DNA of 64,000 nt from Verrucomicrobiota bacterium. GTDB taxonomy: Bacteria; Verrucomicrobiota; Verrucomicrobiia; Opitutales; Opitutaceae. The notes under the pieces are model-generated. The model was not told where the DNA came from. It did no database searches and saw only the letters and a program-made list of their open reading frames with translations. This document shows, one piece after another, positions 45,550-54,712 of this stretch. Location of the stretch: positions 22,249 through 86,248 of the forward strand of contig JACRQG010000017.1 of NCBI GenBank assembly GCA_016222805.1, written 5' to 3'. The position numbers and the translations under genes were made by a program. Position 1 is the first letter of the stretch, and each line of letters begins with the position of its first letter.

Positions 45550-47354
45550 GGAAGCTCCAGGACGAATTCCGCCCCGCCCCCGTGCCGGGCCGCGCAACGC
45601 AAATCCCCTCCCAGCCCCCGCGCCAACTGCCGGGCGATGCTCAACCCCAGTCCGGTGCCGGTCCGCTCCGCGGTCAGCGTCTCGTCCACGCGATGGAACT
45701 TCTCGAAAATCCGCTCGCGCTGCTCCGTCGGAACTCCGGGCCCCCGGTCTGCCACCCGCACTTCCACGCCTCCCTTTTCCCGCCGCCCCGCCGCCACTGC
45801 GACGACGCGGCCTTCCGCGGCATACTTGCAGGCGTTGTCGACCAGGTTCGTGACGATCTGTTGGAGGGCATCGCGGTCCGTGGCTACCGACAGATCCGCG
45901 TTCGCAAGATCGCGTTCCAGGCTCAGGCCCGCCTCGGCCACCCGGGGTGCCAGGGTGTCGAGCAGCCTTCCCAATTCCGCGGCAAGATTCAGGTTCTCGC
46001 GCACGTACCTCTTCCGCCCCTGCTCCAGCCGGCTGAAGTCGAGGGCATTGTTCACCAGCCGCGCCAGCCGCTGCGTTTCGCGTCCGATGGTGCGCAGGTA
46101 CTCCCGCCCCTGCTCGGGATCGCGTACCCGCCCCTGTTCCAGGAGTTCCGAGTAGAGGCGGATGGTGGTCAGCGGTGTCTTGAATTCGTGCGACACGTTG
46201 GCGACGAACGAGGTCTTCTGCTGCGCCTCCGCTTCACTGTTCCGCGCCTGCCAGAGCAACAGATATCCGCCCGCGAGGATTGCGATCATGAAGAGCCCCA
46301 CCAGCAGGATGCCCAGGCTCGCGAAGCCGGCGCTGGGAAGCGAGTCGTACCCCGGCGCAAGATAGGCCGCCACTTCCCAGCCCGGCAGGATACCCACCGC
46401 CAGAGGCAGGCGAGCCACCGGTGCGACCTCGGCCTGCACCGCGCCCACCTGGTGCACCACCCGTCCGCGGGCGTCGCGCAACGCCAGTCCCTCGCCGCTC
46501 AGCGCACTCGCCGGCAACGCCGCGCCCAGCCGCTGCACCAGTTCCTGCCACCGGAGCTCGACCCCGCGCACCTCTCCTCCCGCGACCGGCTGCACCCAGC
46601 CGATGATGTGCCAACGCCCTTCCACCTCGAAGGCCTTCCACCCCCGGACGCCGTGAGGCGCCGCCCGCACCGGCATGGCCGCGGCTTTCATCAGCGGCGC
46701 CCCCGAGGAGCTGGTCGAATCCGCGGCGAGCCGGCGCTCGGAACGCGCAGCCGGCGCGGCCTGCTCCGCGACTGCCGACGGGGTCGGCCCCACTAGTTGC
46801 TGGAGATCCCGCCGGGCCGACTGGGTGTTCATCACATTCTGCAACGCCAGCTGGCGATCCCCGGAAACCGCCGGCGCGCCGAGCGGAGCCGCCGCCTCCG
46901 ACTTGGCGTCCTTGGCGGTGGCCTCCGCCCCCCAGGGCGGCCTCGCCCCGAACTGCGTGGAAAAGCGGCGCACGAATCCGGCCGCCTCCCCGTCCCCATT
47001 CTGGGGCTGCGGGCGGAGGAGGCGTCCGCCGGGCTGCGCGCGAAAGCCGATGCGCACGAGCGGGTTTTCCCGCTCCCAGCGGACAAACAGCATCTCCAGC
47101 GAACCGCCGGACTCGCCGGCCAGCGTGTCGAGCATCCCGTTCTGCACGTCGCCCGCGAACAACTCCACATTCTCCACCACCAACCGGGCCTGCGTGGCCA
47201 GCGCAGCCCGGCGCGCTTCCGCCACGGCACCTCCCTGCTGCCGCAGGCGGTCCGCCTCCCTCCGCAGGAGCAGGATGGCCCCCGCCCCCACCACCAGCGT
47301 CGGCACCAGGAGCAGGAGCCAGAAGAGAAGAATGCGCCGCGAAGCGGGAAGCAT
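45546..47354 (-). CDS. Sensor histidine kinase with periplasmic sensor region
   Basis: A membrane histidine kinase of about 602 residues. The first membrane helix (ILLFWLLLLVPTLVVGAGAI) follows ATG 47354. A large periplasmic region of roughly 270 residues, with no recognised domain and an Ala/Pro-rich stretch, is closed by the second helix (LGILLVGLFMIAILAGGYLL). The HisKA box is FVANVSHEFKTPLTTIRLYS with H389; the HATPase part has LVDNACKYAAEG, RVADRGPGVP and GTGLGLSIARQLARGLGG. All catalytic boxes are intact. It is preceded by the vWA gene (88-base gap) and overlaps the response-regulator start, forming one minus-strand transcription unit. Confidence 0.93.
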   Translation of the reverse strand: MLPASRRILLFWLLLLVPTLVVGAGAILLLRREADRLRQQGGAVAEARRAALATQARLVVENVELFAGDVQNGMLDTLAGESGGSLEMLFVRWERENPLVRIGFRAQPGGRLLRPQPQNGDGEAAGFVRRFSTQFGARPPWGAEATAKDAKSEAAAPLGAPAVSGDRQLALQNVMNTQSARRDLQQLVGPTPSAVAEQAAPAARSERRLAADSTSSSGAPLMKAAAMPVRAAPHGVRGWKAFEVEGRWHIIGWVQPVAGGEVRGVELRWQELVQRLGAALPASALSGEGLALRDARGRVVHQVGAVQAEVAPVARLPLAVGILPGWEVAAYLAPGYDSLPSAGFASLGILLVGLFMIAILAGGYLLLWQARNSEAEAQQKTSFVANVSHEFKTPLTTIRLYSELLEQGRVRDPEQGREYLRTIGRETQRLARLVNNALDFSRLEQGRKRYVRENLNLAAELGRLLDTLAPRVAEAGLSLERDLANADLSVATDRDALQQIVTNLVDNACKYAAEGRVVAVAAGRREKGGVEVRVADRGPGVPTEQRERIFEKFHRVDETLTAERTGTGLGLSIARQLARGLGGDLRCAARHGGGAEFVLELP

Positions 47355-47442
47355 GGGGAGGAACGTCAGGAGGTTGGCTTCTCCGGCGGCCGGTTGGCTA
47401 GCCCGGAAATTCCCCGGCGCCCCCGGCCCGCCGCCGACTGCA

Positions 47443-48828
47443 CTACCGTGAGCCGGGGCCGCTCGAGTAAACGTTCGATTGCTGGTTGATCGTCTGCGCG
47501 GCCTCGGCGCGAAACGCCTTGCGCTCGGCATTACCCAGTCCGTCCCGCTCCACCTTTGCCGCGGCCGGCGCCAGGGCCGCCGCCGCCTGCTCCACAGCCT
47601 TGTTGCCGTAGGTGTCAGCCAGCGACCGGAGTTCCTGGCTGCGCGCCCGCAGGAGACCGGCCGCCTCGTCGCGGCGATTCGCGTCCACCAGGCGGACCGC
47701 CTCGTCCTTCGCCACGGCCAGGACATTCGCCGCATAGTCCTCCTGCACGCGATGGTCCGCCGACGCCACGACCGTCGCCCGGCTGCCACTGAACCGGACG
47801 CTGCGCACGGCCCCCACCGATGCCGGTCGCTGGGTCAGCGCATCCTCATAGCGCACGTGCGCCCGGGCGATTTCCAGTTCCACCCCGGATTCGTTCGCCG
47901 GCACCTCGACCTCGAGGAGCGCGAACTTCTCCTGGCCGGCGTACAGTTGATTGAGGGTGAGCTCCGCGCGCTGGCCGCGAATCGTGCCCTCCCGTCCGAC
48001 AAAGCGCACCGGCCGGACCCCGCCAGGAAGCTCAATTTCAATCACGACGCTGCGGGCCACTACGCTCAGCACATCGCCCAACTCCGCCGCAAAGATGCGC
48101 GGCAGGTCCGCGCCGTGCTCGACAAAGTAGGTGTTGCCGTCGCTGCGCTGGGCCAGCCGGGTCATCAGGTCCTCATTGTAGCCCAGCCCGAGCCCAATCG
48201 TGGTCACGGAGATCCCTTCGCCCCCGAGTTGCGTGCCAAGGCGCGCCAGATCCTGCGGGGAACTGGGGCCGACGTTGGCCAGCCCGTCCGAAAGCAGGAT
48301 CACCCGGTTGACATAGCCTCGGTCGCTGGCGAACCGGCGCACCTCCTCCGCCGCTCGCATCACGCCCCCGTACAACGCGGTGTTTCCTCCCGCGGCCAAG
48401 GCGTGGATCGCCTCCTCCAGTTGTCGGCCGTTGCCGACCGGACGGGCCGGCACGAGCGTCTGGACGCGGGTGTCATAGGCGACCAGCGCCACGACATCGT
48501 CCGGTGCCAGGCGCCGGATCGCCTCCAGCGCCGCCTCGCGCGCCTTGGCGATTTTCTCGCCCGCCATCGAACCGGAACGATCGATGACCAGCGCCAGGTT
48601 CACCGGCGGTCGCCGATCCCGGCGGGGGAGCTTGAGGCAGTCGAGGCCGATCTTGATGACAGCCCGCTCGCGCGAGCCCGCGGGCAGGACCATCCGATCC
48701 ACGTCCAGTTGCACCCGGACCGGGCTGGTCATTTCCGCCGTCTGGAGAAATCCGGTCGAGGCACCGAGGAGCGACCACCCGCCGATGAGGGCGAGCCCGC
48801 GTGAGGAAAAGAAACGAAGCGTGTTCAT
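47443..48828 (-). CDS. Exported von Willebrand factor A domain protein
   Basis: A 461-residue protein with a probable signal or anchor sequence (SSRGLALIGGWSLLGASTGF) and a vWA domain at about residues 75-250. The metal-ion-dependent adhesion site is intact: DRSGSMAG, GNTALYGGVM and LLSDGLANVG. The remaining C-terminal part is beta-rich then helical (AVKDEAVRL-like segments, EAAGLLRARSQELRSLADTY) and ends QQSNVYSSGPGSR. It could serve as a periplasmic adhesion or scaffold protein. It is the first gene of the vWA/kinase/regulator unit, so it may modulate or be an output of this two-component system (inference). ATG at 48828 chosen over upstream in-frame starts. Confidence 0.88.
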   Translation of the reverse strand: MNTLRFFSSRGLALIGGWSLLGASTGFLQTAEMTSPVRVQLDVDRMVLPAGSRERAVIKIGLDCLKLPRRDRRPPVNLALVIDRSGSMAGEKIAKAREAALEAIRRLAPDDVVALVAYDTRVQTLVPARPVGNGRQLEEAIHALAAGGNTALYGGVMRAAEEVRRFASDRGYVNRVILLSDGLANVGPSSPQDLARLGTQLGGEGISVTTIGLGLGYNEDLMTRLAQRSDGNTYFVEHGADLPRIFAAELGDVLSVVARSVVIEIELPGGVRPVRFVGREGTIRGQRAELTLNQLYAGQEKFALLEVEVPANESGVELEIARAHVRYEDALTQRPASVGAVRSVRFSGSRATVVASADHRVQEDYAANVLAVAKDEAVRLVDANRRDEAAGLLRARSQELRSLADTYGNKAVEQAAAALAPAAAKVERDGLGNAERKAFRAEAAQTINQQSNVYSSGPGSR

Positions 48829-48879
48829 TTGTGAGCCTTGGTTGTACCGCTCCATTGAACCAGAAGGCCCAGCGGAGGT

Positions 48880-48917
48880 TGTCACCGCGTCGTCAGGGGT
48901 TTGTCAGGGAATTGTCA
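48880..48917. promoter_or_regulatory. Four GTCA direct repeats at 11-bp period, Pho-box-like
   Basis: GTCA occurs at 48881, 48892, 48903 and 48914, an exact 11-base period over four copies; three are TGTCA and one CGTCA. PhoB-type regulators bind tandem TGTCA repeats with this same 11-base spacing. The array lies 53-90 bases before the vWA/kinase/regulator start and 116 bases before the divergent hybrid kinase, so it may control one or both. On the minus strand TACAAC (48846-48841) could be a -10 box for the vWA operon. Confidence 0.6.
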
Positions 48918-49032
48918 GCACCCGGGCGCCCGGCCGCGCCCTCCGCCGGGGCGCTACGTAACTTCCGCCCCCAACCCCTCCGGACTCGATTATGGATTTG
49001 CTGTGCGGAAGCGGACCCGCAGAAAATTCGGC

Positions 49033-50847
49033 ATGCCCCCCACCGCTGTTCCTTTGCTGCCTGTGGGGCTTCCCCTCGCCGCTTTGGGACTGGGCAGCGC
49101 CCTCTTTCTGGCGCTCTCGCTGGGCACGATTGTCTTCCTCCTGTGGAAGCTCTGGAAATCGCAGCGCCAGTACGCCCTCGATCTGGCCGAACAGACGCGC
49201 CAGACGAGCGAAGCCGACGAGCGCGCCAAGCAGATCATTGTCGATCGCGACACGTACTATCGCGACAGCCAGGCGAAGAGCGAACTGCTGGCCACCCTCA
49301 GCCGCGAGGTCCGCGCCCACCTCAACGGCATCATGGGTTCGGCAGACCTCCTGCTCGACGGCACGCTGAGCACCCCCCAAAGGGAACACCTCACCGCGCT
49401 GCGAGCCTCGGCCGAGTCGCTGCACCAGTCTCTGACCGACATCCTCGATTTCTCAGTCATCGAGACCGGCAAGCTGCGCATGGAGAGCATCCCCTTTGCC
49501 CTCCGCGACCCACTGGCCGAGGTCGTCGAGCACCTTACTCCGTTGGCGGTGCTCAAGGGTCTCGAACTGGCGCTGATCATCCCTCCCGACGTTCCCGCCC
49601 AGGTGAGCGGCGATGCCGCGCGGTTGCGCCAGGTGCTCTTCAACCTCATGGCCAACGCGGTGCGCTTCACGGCCATCGGGCGGGTGGTGCTCCGCGTCTC
49701 CCTTCCTCCCGGGTCGGCAACGGCCTCCCCGCAGGGCGCCACATGGCTGCATTTCACTGTCAGCGACACGGGCTCCGGCATCCCCGAGGACATGCAGGCC
49801 ACCCTTTTCGACCGCTTCTCGCCGGCCGACTCCCAGTCGACGCGCCGGTTTGGCGGGTCGGGCCTGGACCTGGCGATTGCCAAGCGCCTCGTCGAGTTGA
49901 TGGGCGGCAAGATCGGTGTTCGCAACCTTCCGGAGACCGGGGCCGAATTCTGGGTGGTCCTGCCCATTGCCACAGACCCCAACCCGGTGATCAGTGGGCC
50001 CCCCGCGGTCGCCGGCGCGCACGTGGTGATTCTGGACGACCTGGCGGCCTCCCGCGTGGCGGTGGCCAGCCTGCTCGCCACCGTCGGGATCGACCACGAT
50101 TCGGCCGACTCCGTCGAGGCTGCGGCCAACCTGCTGCGCGACGCCCGCGAAGGCGGCGCCACCGAGACCATCCTGCTTCTCGACGAATCCGTCGCCCGTG
50201 ATGAACTCGAAGCCCTGCAGCCCTTGCTCGCCGCCCCGGAGGTGCGCAACTCCACCCGGGTGATCCTGATGGCCGCCGATCCGGATGCCGTCGCCGCCAA
50301 TGGGCATCCGCTTCCGATCGGGGGCCTGCTGCGCAAACCCGTCGTCCGCACCGATCGGCTGGTCACCGCCCTGAAGTCCGCTCCGCGGCTCGACCTGCAC
50401 CGCCCCGCCGCCACGCCCACCATGGGGATCGCCCGGCCGGTCGCCCCCGCCCCGTACAACGCCGCCCGCGTCCTGCTGGTCGACGACGATGAGATCAGTC
50501 TTTCCGTCACGGCGCAGTTGCTGGAGCGGCTCGGTTGCGTCGTCGTCCGCGCCGAGAGCGGGACCGCGGCGGTGGAGCAGGTGCGACATTCCGTGTTCGA
50601 CCTTGTGTTGATGGACTGCCAGATGCCGGAGATGGACGGCTTCACCGCCACGACCCGGATCCTCGAGGAGCAGGCCGGCCGCGCGCCCCCAATCGTCGCC
50701 CTCACCGCCAGCACCTCGGCGAAAGATCGGGACAAGTGTTTCTCCGCCGGAATGAACGATTTCATCGACAAGCCGGCACGCCGCAGCGAACTCGACCGGA
50801 TCCTCAAGCGCTGGACGCAACGGCGGACACCGCCGGCCGCCGGCTGA
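49033..50847 (+). CDS. Hybrid histidine kinase-like protein lacking the phospho-accepting histidine
   Basis: A 604-residue hybrid signalling protein. One N-terminal membrane helix (LPLAALGLGSALFLALSLGT) is followed by a coiled helix, a HisKA-like dimerisation helix, HATPase, and two receiver domains. The H-box reads LATLSREVRAHLNGIMGSAD: position 91 is Arg (CGC) where kinases have His in S-H-E, and the TP pair is AH. ATP-binding boxes look usable (NLMANAVRFT, VSDTGSGIPED, GGSGLDLAIAKRLVELMGG). Receiver 1 keeps D384 and K435 in atypical context (LLLDESV, RKPV); receiver 2 is standard, with LLVDDDE, D528 in LMDCQMPEMDG and K580. It may act as a pseudokinase. Divergent from the vWA/kinase operon. 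Confidence 0.88.
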   Translation: MPPTAVPLLPVGLPLAALGLGSALFLALSLGTIVFLLWKLWKSQRQYALDLAEQTRQTSEADERAKQIIVDRDTYYRDSQAKSELLATLSREVRAHLNGIMGSADLLLDGTLSTPQREHLTALRASAESLHQSLTDILDFSVIETGKLRMESIPFALRDPLAEVVEHLTPLAVLKGLELALIIPPDVPAQVSGDAARLRQVLFNLMANAVRFTAIGRVVLRVSLPPGSATASPQGATWLHFTVSDTGSGIPEDMQATLFDRFSPADSQSTRRFGGSGLDLAIAKRLVELMGGKIGVRNLPETGAEFWVVLPIATDPNPVISGPPAVAGAHVVILDDLAASRVAVASLLATVGIDHDSADSVEAAANLLRDAREGGATETILLLDESVARDELEALQPLLAAPEVRNSTRVILMAADPDAVAANGHPLPIGGLLRKPVVRTDRLVTALKSAPRLDLHRPAATPTMGIARPVAPAPYNAARVLLVDDDEISLSVTAQLLERLGCVVVRAESGTAAVEQVRHSVFDLVLMDCQMPEMDGFTATTRILEEQAGRAPPIVALTASTSAKDRDKCFSAGMNDFIDKPARRSELDRILKRWTQRRTPPAAG

Positions 50848-50882
50848 CGACGCGCCCACCTGGTCCGGCGACCTTCACCGCC

Positions 50883-53426
50883 ATGGCCCCCGTCCTCGCA
50901 CTCCGAACCCTTTGCGGTGTCGTGCTGATGGCGGTCGCAGTCGGCGGCGGTGAGAGGCTCGCAGGCCGGGAGGCCCCGGCTCAGGTCCGGAGCGCCGCAG
51001 CCCCGGCCACCGCCGGGCTGGATGAGTATGCGGAGATTGCCGCCCAAATCGCCGCCCTGCTCTCCGGGGACCAGCGGCGACTGGAACAGGAGGCGTGGCG
51101 GCGGGAATCCCTCCTCCTCGACACCGATCGATCGCCGGTCGACGTCGTCCGACGCCGGACGAGCGCCCTCCTGCAGCATCTGCGCGGCTTGCCCGCCGCG
51201 CCGAACCTGGAACGGGAAGCCGCCGCTCTCGCCGCCCTCCCCAACGACGCCTCCCGCGCCACGTTCGACCGGCTCACGGCGCTGCGCCGACGCATCGCCT
51301 TCAAGAACCCGCTTCTCACCTTCAACCGCATTGCCTTCCTGAAGCACAACAAGCAGGTCCGCGGGGATCGACACATGGTCGATCAGTACTTCGGGTTCAC
51401 CGCCGAGAAGGCCGGCGGCGTGTACGTGCTGGAGGACCCGTTTGGCGACCGCCCCACCGTACGAAGCCTGCTCGCAGAGGCACGGGTCGAAGGTGGCCGG
51501 CTCGCCGGCCGCCGCCTCGAACACGCCGGCAGTTTCATTTCCCTCGAGGCGGATTACGACGCGCGCACCCTGCTCTTCGCCTTTACCGAAGCCGAGCACA
51601 CCCTTCCGGCCGGAGTCACCTATGACCCAAATGTCTGGTCGGAAGCCGACGCCCGGCGCAGCCCCCAGCACGCCTTTTACCATTTCCGCCCCGAAAGCTG
51701 CTATCATCTGTTCCGGATTAACGCCGACGGCTCGGGGCTCACGCAGCTCACCGATGGCCCCTGGAACGACTTCGATCCCTGCTTCCTGCCCAACGGACGG
51801 ATTGCCTTCATCTCCACGCGGATCGGCGGCCAGCTTCGTTGCGGCTTTCGGCCGGATCCCGCCTACACGCTCCACGCGATGCAGCCCGACGGTCGCGACA
51901 TCATCCCGTTGAGCTTTCACGATACCAACGAGTGGCAGCCGAGCGTGGATCACCAGGGGATGATCGTCTATACGCGCTGGGACTACGTCGACCGCGACTC
52001 GGATGTGGCGCACCATCTCTGGCACTGCTTCCCCGACGGGCGCGATCCCCGCAGCTTCCACGGCAACTATCCGGACCGGCGCGAATCCCGGCCGTGGATG
52101 GAGATGTCGATTCGGGCCATTCCAGGTTCCCATCGCTATGTCGCGGTGACCGGCGCCCACCACGGCCAGGCGTATGGGTCGCTCGTGATGATTGACCTGC
52201 AGGTTCCCGACGATCGGGCTTCGGGGCAGCTCCGGCGCCTGACCCCGGAGGTGCCCTTTGCGGAATCCGAATCCGCCCCGGGGGTGCCACACGCCAAGGG
52301 CAAACACTCGCCCCCAGCCGAGGTCTACGGCACGCCGTGGCCGCTCAGCGAGGACTTCCATCTGGTCGTCTACGATCCGGGACAGCGCCACTACGGGATT
52401 TACTTGATCGACTCCTTCGGGAACCGCGAACTGCTCTACCGGGACCCGGCGGTGGCTTGCCTGGATCCCATCCCGCTCCAACCCCGTCCGCGCCCGCCTG
52501 CCTTTCCCCCGCGGACGATCCAGGCCGAGGCCGATCGTCCCGATTCGGCCGCCGATTTGTCGCTCGGCACCGTGATCGTCACCAATGTCTACGAGAGCGA
52601 CCAACCCTGGCCGTCCGGAACCACGATCCGGCGGTTGCGCGTGATCAACCTCTTTCCCAAGGAAAACTCGATCGCCGATGAACCCAACATCGGCCATGCC
52701 GCGCAGTCTCTCGCTCGCGGAGTGCTGGGTACCGTCCCCGTGGAGGAGGATGGCAGCGCTCACTTTCTCGCCCCCACGGGAGCGGGACTTTACTTCCAGG
52801 CCCTGGATGACCGGGGCCTCGCGGTGCAAACCATGCGGTCGGCCACCTACCTGCATCCGGGTGAAACGCTGACCTGTGTCGGGTGCCACGAGTCGAAGCA
52901 GCACACCGGGCGCACCCACTTCCGTGCCACGCCCCTGGCCCTGCAGCGGCCGCCGTCCCGCTTGCAGCCGGAGCCCCCCGGATCGTACCCCCTCAGTTTC
53001 GCCCGCCTCGTGCAGCCGGTGCTCGATCGCCACTGCGTCTCCTGCCATGACTCCTCTGCCGCCACCAAGCCCCCGAGCCTGCGCGGAGATCGCTTCGGGA
53101 AATTCGGTTGGAGCGAGGCCTTTCACTCGCTGCGGCCGTACGCGTGGGGCATGAGCGGGGGGAATGGCGTGGCCCTGAAAGAGCGGCAATACAGCCTCCC
53201 CGGACAGGTCGGCGCCCGCGCCAGCCGGCTCCACGCGCTGCTGCTGCGCCGCGGCTACGACCGAAAACTACCGCCGGAGGACTGGTACCGGATCACCCTC
53301 TGGCTCGACTGCAACAGCAACTTCTACGGCGCCTATCATGACCCCTCCGCCCAGGCGCGCGGGGAGATCGTCCGCCCGCGGTTTGGGGTACCGCGCTGGT
53401 CGGTGTTCGAGGATCTCGCGCGCTAG
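50883..53426 (+). CDS. HZS-alpha-like exported protein with PD40 propeller and two CxxCH heme motifs
   Basis: An 847-residue exported protein (signal ALRTLCGVVLMAVAVGGG). The middle is a propeller with TolB/PD40-type blades (DGSGLTQLTDGPWNDFDPCF, GRIAFISTRIGG, YTLHAMQPDGRDIIPL), as in hydrazine synthase alpha-subunit-like proteins, which are common in Planctomycetes and Verrucomicrobia outside anammox. Two c-type heme motifs follow: C665-C668-H669 (TCVGCHE) and C718-C721-H722 (HCVSCHD). Anammox hydrazine synthesis is not implied; electron transfer linked to periplasmic sugar oxidation is one option. It starts 35 bases after the hybrid kinase gene and converges on the DUF362 gene. Confidence 0.85.
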   Translation: MAPVLALRTLCGVVLMAVAVGGGERLAGREAPAQVRSAAAPATAGLDEYAEIAAQIAALLSGDQRRLEQEAWRRESLLLDTDRSPVDVVRRRTSALLQHLRGLPAAPNLEREAAALAALPNDASRATFDRLTALRRRIAFKNPLLTFNRIAFLKHNKQVRGDRHMVDQYFGFTAEKAGGVYVLEDPFGDRPTVRSLLAEARVEGGRLAGRRLEHAGSFISLEADYDARTLLFAFTEAEHTLPAGVTYDPNVWSEADARRSPQHAFYHFRPESCYHLFRINADGSGLTQLTDGPWNDFDPCFLPNGRIAFISTRIGGQLRCGFRPDPAYTLHAMQPDGRDIIPLSFHDTNEWQPSVDHQGMIVYTRWDYVDRDSDVAHHLWHCFPDGRDPRSFHGNYPDRRESRPWMEMSIRAIPGSHRYVAVTGAHHGQAYGSLVMIDLQVPDDRASGQLRRLTPEVPFAESESAPGVPHAKGKHSPPAEVYGTPWPLSEDFHLVVYDPGQRHYGIYLIDSFGNRELLYRDPAVACLDPIPLQPRPRPPAFPPRTIQAEADRPDSAADLSLGTVIVTNVYESDQPWPSGTTIRRLRVINLFPKENSIADEPNIGHAAQSLARGVLGTVPVEEDGSAHFLAPTGAGLYFQALDDRGLAVQTMRSATYLHPGETLTCVGCHESKQHTGRTHFRATPLALQRPPSRLQPEPPGSYPLSFARLVQPVLDRHCVSCHDSSAATKPPSLRGDRFGKFGWSEAFHSLRPYAWGMSGGNGVALKERQYSLPGQVGARASRLHALLLRRGYDRKLPPEDWYRITLWLDCNSNFYGAYHDPSAQARGEIVRPRFGVPRWSVFEDLAR

Positions 53427-53502
53427 ATCAAAGGCGCAGTGCTCGGGCGCCTACGCTTTCGCCTTCGGCTCAAACGCAGCCACGAAAGAAAGGGCCTGCG
53501 CG

Positions 53503-54636
53503 CTACGCTCCGAGGCGCACCGTGCGCAGTCGAATCCGGCGCTCCGCAAAGACCCCGAGGCCCAGCGCTCCCGCGATTTCGATGTGCTCGGGCTGACCAT
53601 GCACGAAGGTGCTGAACTCGTCCGGCGGCGCCTCGACGATCGGCTTCAGCCCGGCCAGCTTGCGGCGTTGCTCGATCTCCTTCCAGCCCACGTGATCCAG
53701 CGCCACCGGGTCGCTTGCGAAGTACATCGTCTGGTGGTCCCAGATGAACTGCGGCCGCGCGTACGGGCCGCCATGATACACGCCGCGAATCCCGTCCAGG
53801 ATGTGCAGGACGGTCTTGTTGCGGATGATCGGCATCGACACCACCGCGGGAATGAACGCGCCGCAGACGTTCAGCGAACGGCTTGAGTGGCTGCGCGCCA
53901 CGTTGTTCACCAGTCCGTGCGACAGGTTCTTCAGCGCGAGCGTCACGCCCGCCGACTGGTGGTGCTTGAGCACCGGAAGGTTGATCAGCTTGCCCACGTC
54001 CTGCGTGATGAACCGCGCGGCGTAGGATCGGCGCGCCTTCTCGTCTTCCGGATTCTGCCCGGGCAGCGTCACCGCCATGTCCATGTAGTGCGCCGGGTCG
54101 TAGCCGTCGATCTTCTGCTGGGTGTTGTCGTGGTCCTCCACCGCCCAGGTCCAGCGCACCCCGTCGGGAAGCCACTTGTCGAAGCCCCACTGCAGGAACT
54201 GCCGCCGGTACCGGTCGTAAACCACGATGTCCCGGCGTCGCACCCCGGCCGCTTCCAGGCCGCGCACAATCTCGTGCAGCACTTCCGGGCTACTGATCAC
54301 GTGTGGTCCGCCCACCGGGTTCACCTTGATGCCCACCACGTCGCCCCGCTCGAACAAGGTGCGCCACGCCTGCGTGTCGTCGGGTGCGCCGGTCAATTCC
54401 ATCATCCCCCGTCGCATCACGGCCGCGATCGGTTCCGCCCGAAACTGTCCATCCGTCCGGCAACCGGGGTGCGTCACCGCCACCACCCGGCCCGGCCAGA
54501 GCCCGGGCATGGCCAACTTGGCGGGAGGCAGCTTGGCCGCGGTCTCCGCTCCCAACGCCAACTGGCGCGCCGTCAGCCCAGCCGCCACCGCCGCCACCAG
54601 CCAGTCCCGCCGCGTGTACAGTCCCTTGGGGTTCAT
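53503..54636 (-). CDS. DUF362 domain protein, Tat-exported
   Basis: A 377-residue protein with a twin-arginine leader (KGLYTRRDWLVAAVAAGL, from ATG 54636) and a DUF362 domain: DVVGIKVNPVGGPHVISSPE, VYDRYRRQFLQWGFD, FITQDVGKLINLPVLKHHQS, GVTLALKNLSHGLVNN. DUF362 proteins are of unsettled function; some carry Fe-S clusters, but no ferredoxin-type cysteines are visible here. It follows the PQQ-propeller gene by 76 bases on the same strand and is last of the PL11 transcription unit. The 76-base gap to the convergent diheme gene holds only a weak hairpin (AGGCGC/GCGCCT). Confidence 0.85.
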   Translation of the reverse strand: MNPKGLYTRRDWLVAAVAAGLTARQLALGAETAAKLPPAKLAMPGLWPGRVVAVTHPGCRTDGQFRAEPIAAVMRRGMMELTGAPDDTQAWRTLFERGDVVGIKVNPVGGPHVISSPEVLHEIVRGLEAAGVRRRDIVVYDRYRRQFLQWGFDKWLPDGVRWTWAVEDHDNTQQKIDGYDPAHYMDMAVTLPGQNPEDEKARRSYAARFITQDVGKLINLPVLKHHQSAGVTLALKNLSHGLVNNVARSHSSRSLNVCGAFIPAVVSMPIIRNKTVLHILDGIRGVYHGGPYARPQFIWDHQTMYFASDPVALDHVGWKEIEQRRKLAGLKPIVEAPPDEFSTFVHGQPEHIEIAGALGLGVFAERRIRLRTVRLGA

Positions 54637-54712
54637 GCCCCAGGGTGACAAGCCGGGCCACGGGCGACAATGCCTTTCGCGCCGCCGCGCGGCGCTGTCC
54701 CGTCCTGCGTCC

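Noticed and set aside
49257..53234. 1325-codon antisense frame across the hybrid kinase and diheme genes
   Set aside because: It spans two clearly real plus-strand genes and shows the low-complexity composition of a GC-rich shadow.
50883..53426. True hydrazine synthase (anammox)
   Set aside because: Only an alpha-like domain with two heme motifs; no beta/gamma subunits and no nitrogen genes are near, and such homologues are common in non-anammox PVC bacteria.
53432..53452. Intrinsic terminator between the diheme and DUF362 genes
   Set aside because: The stem AGGCGC/GCGCCT is only six bases with no T-run.
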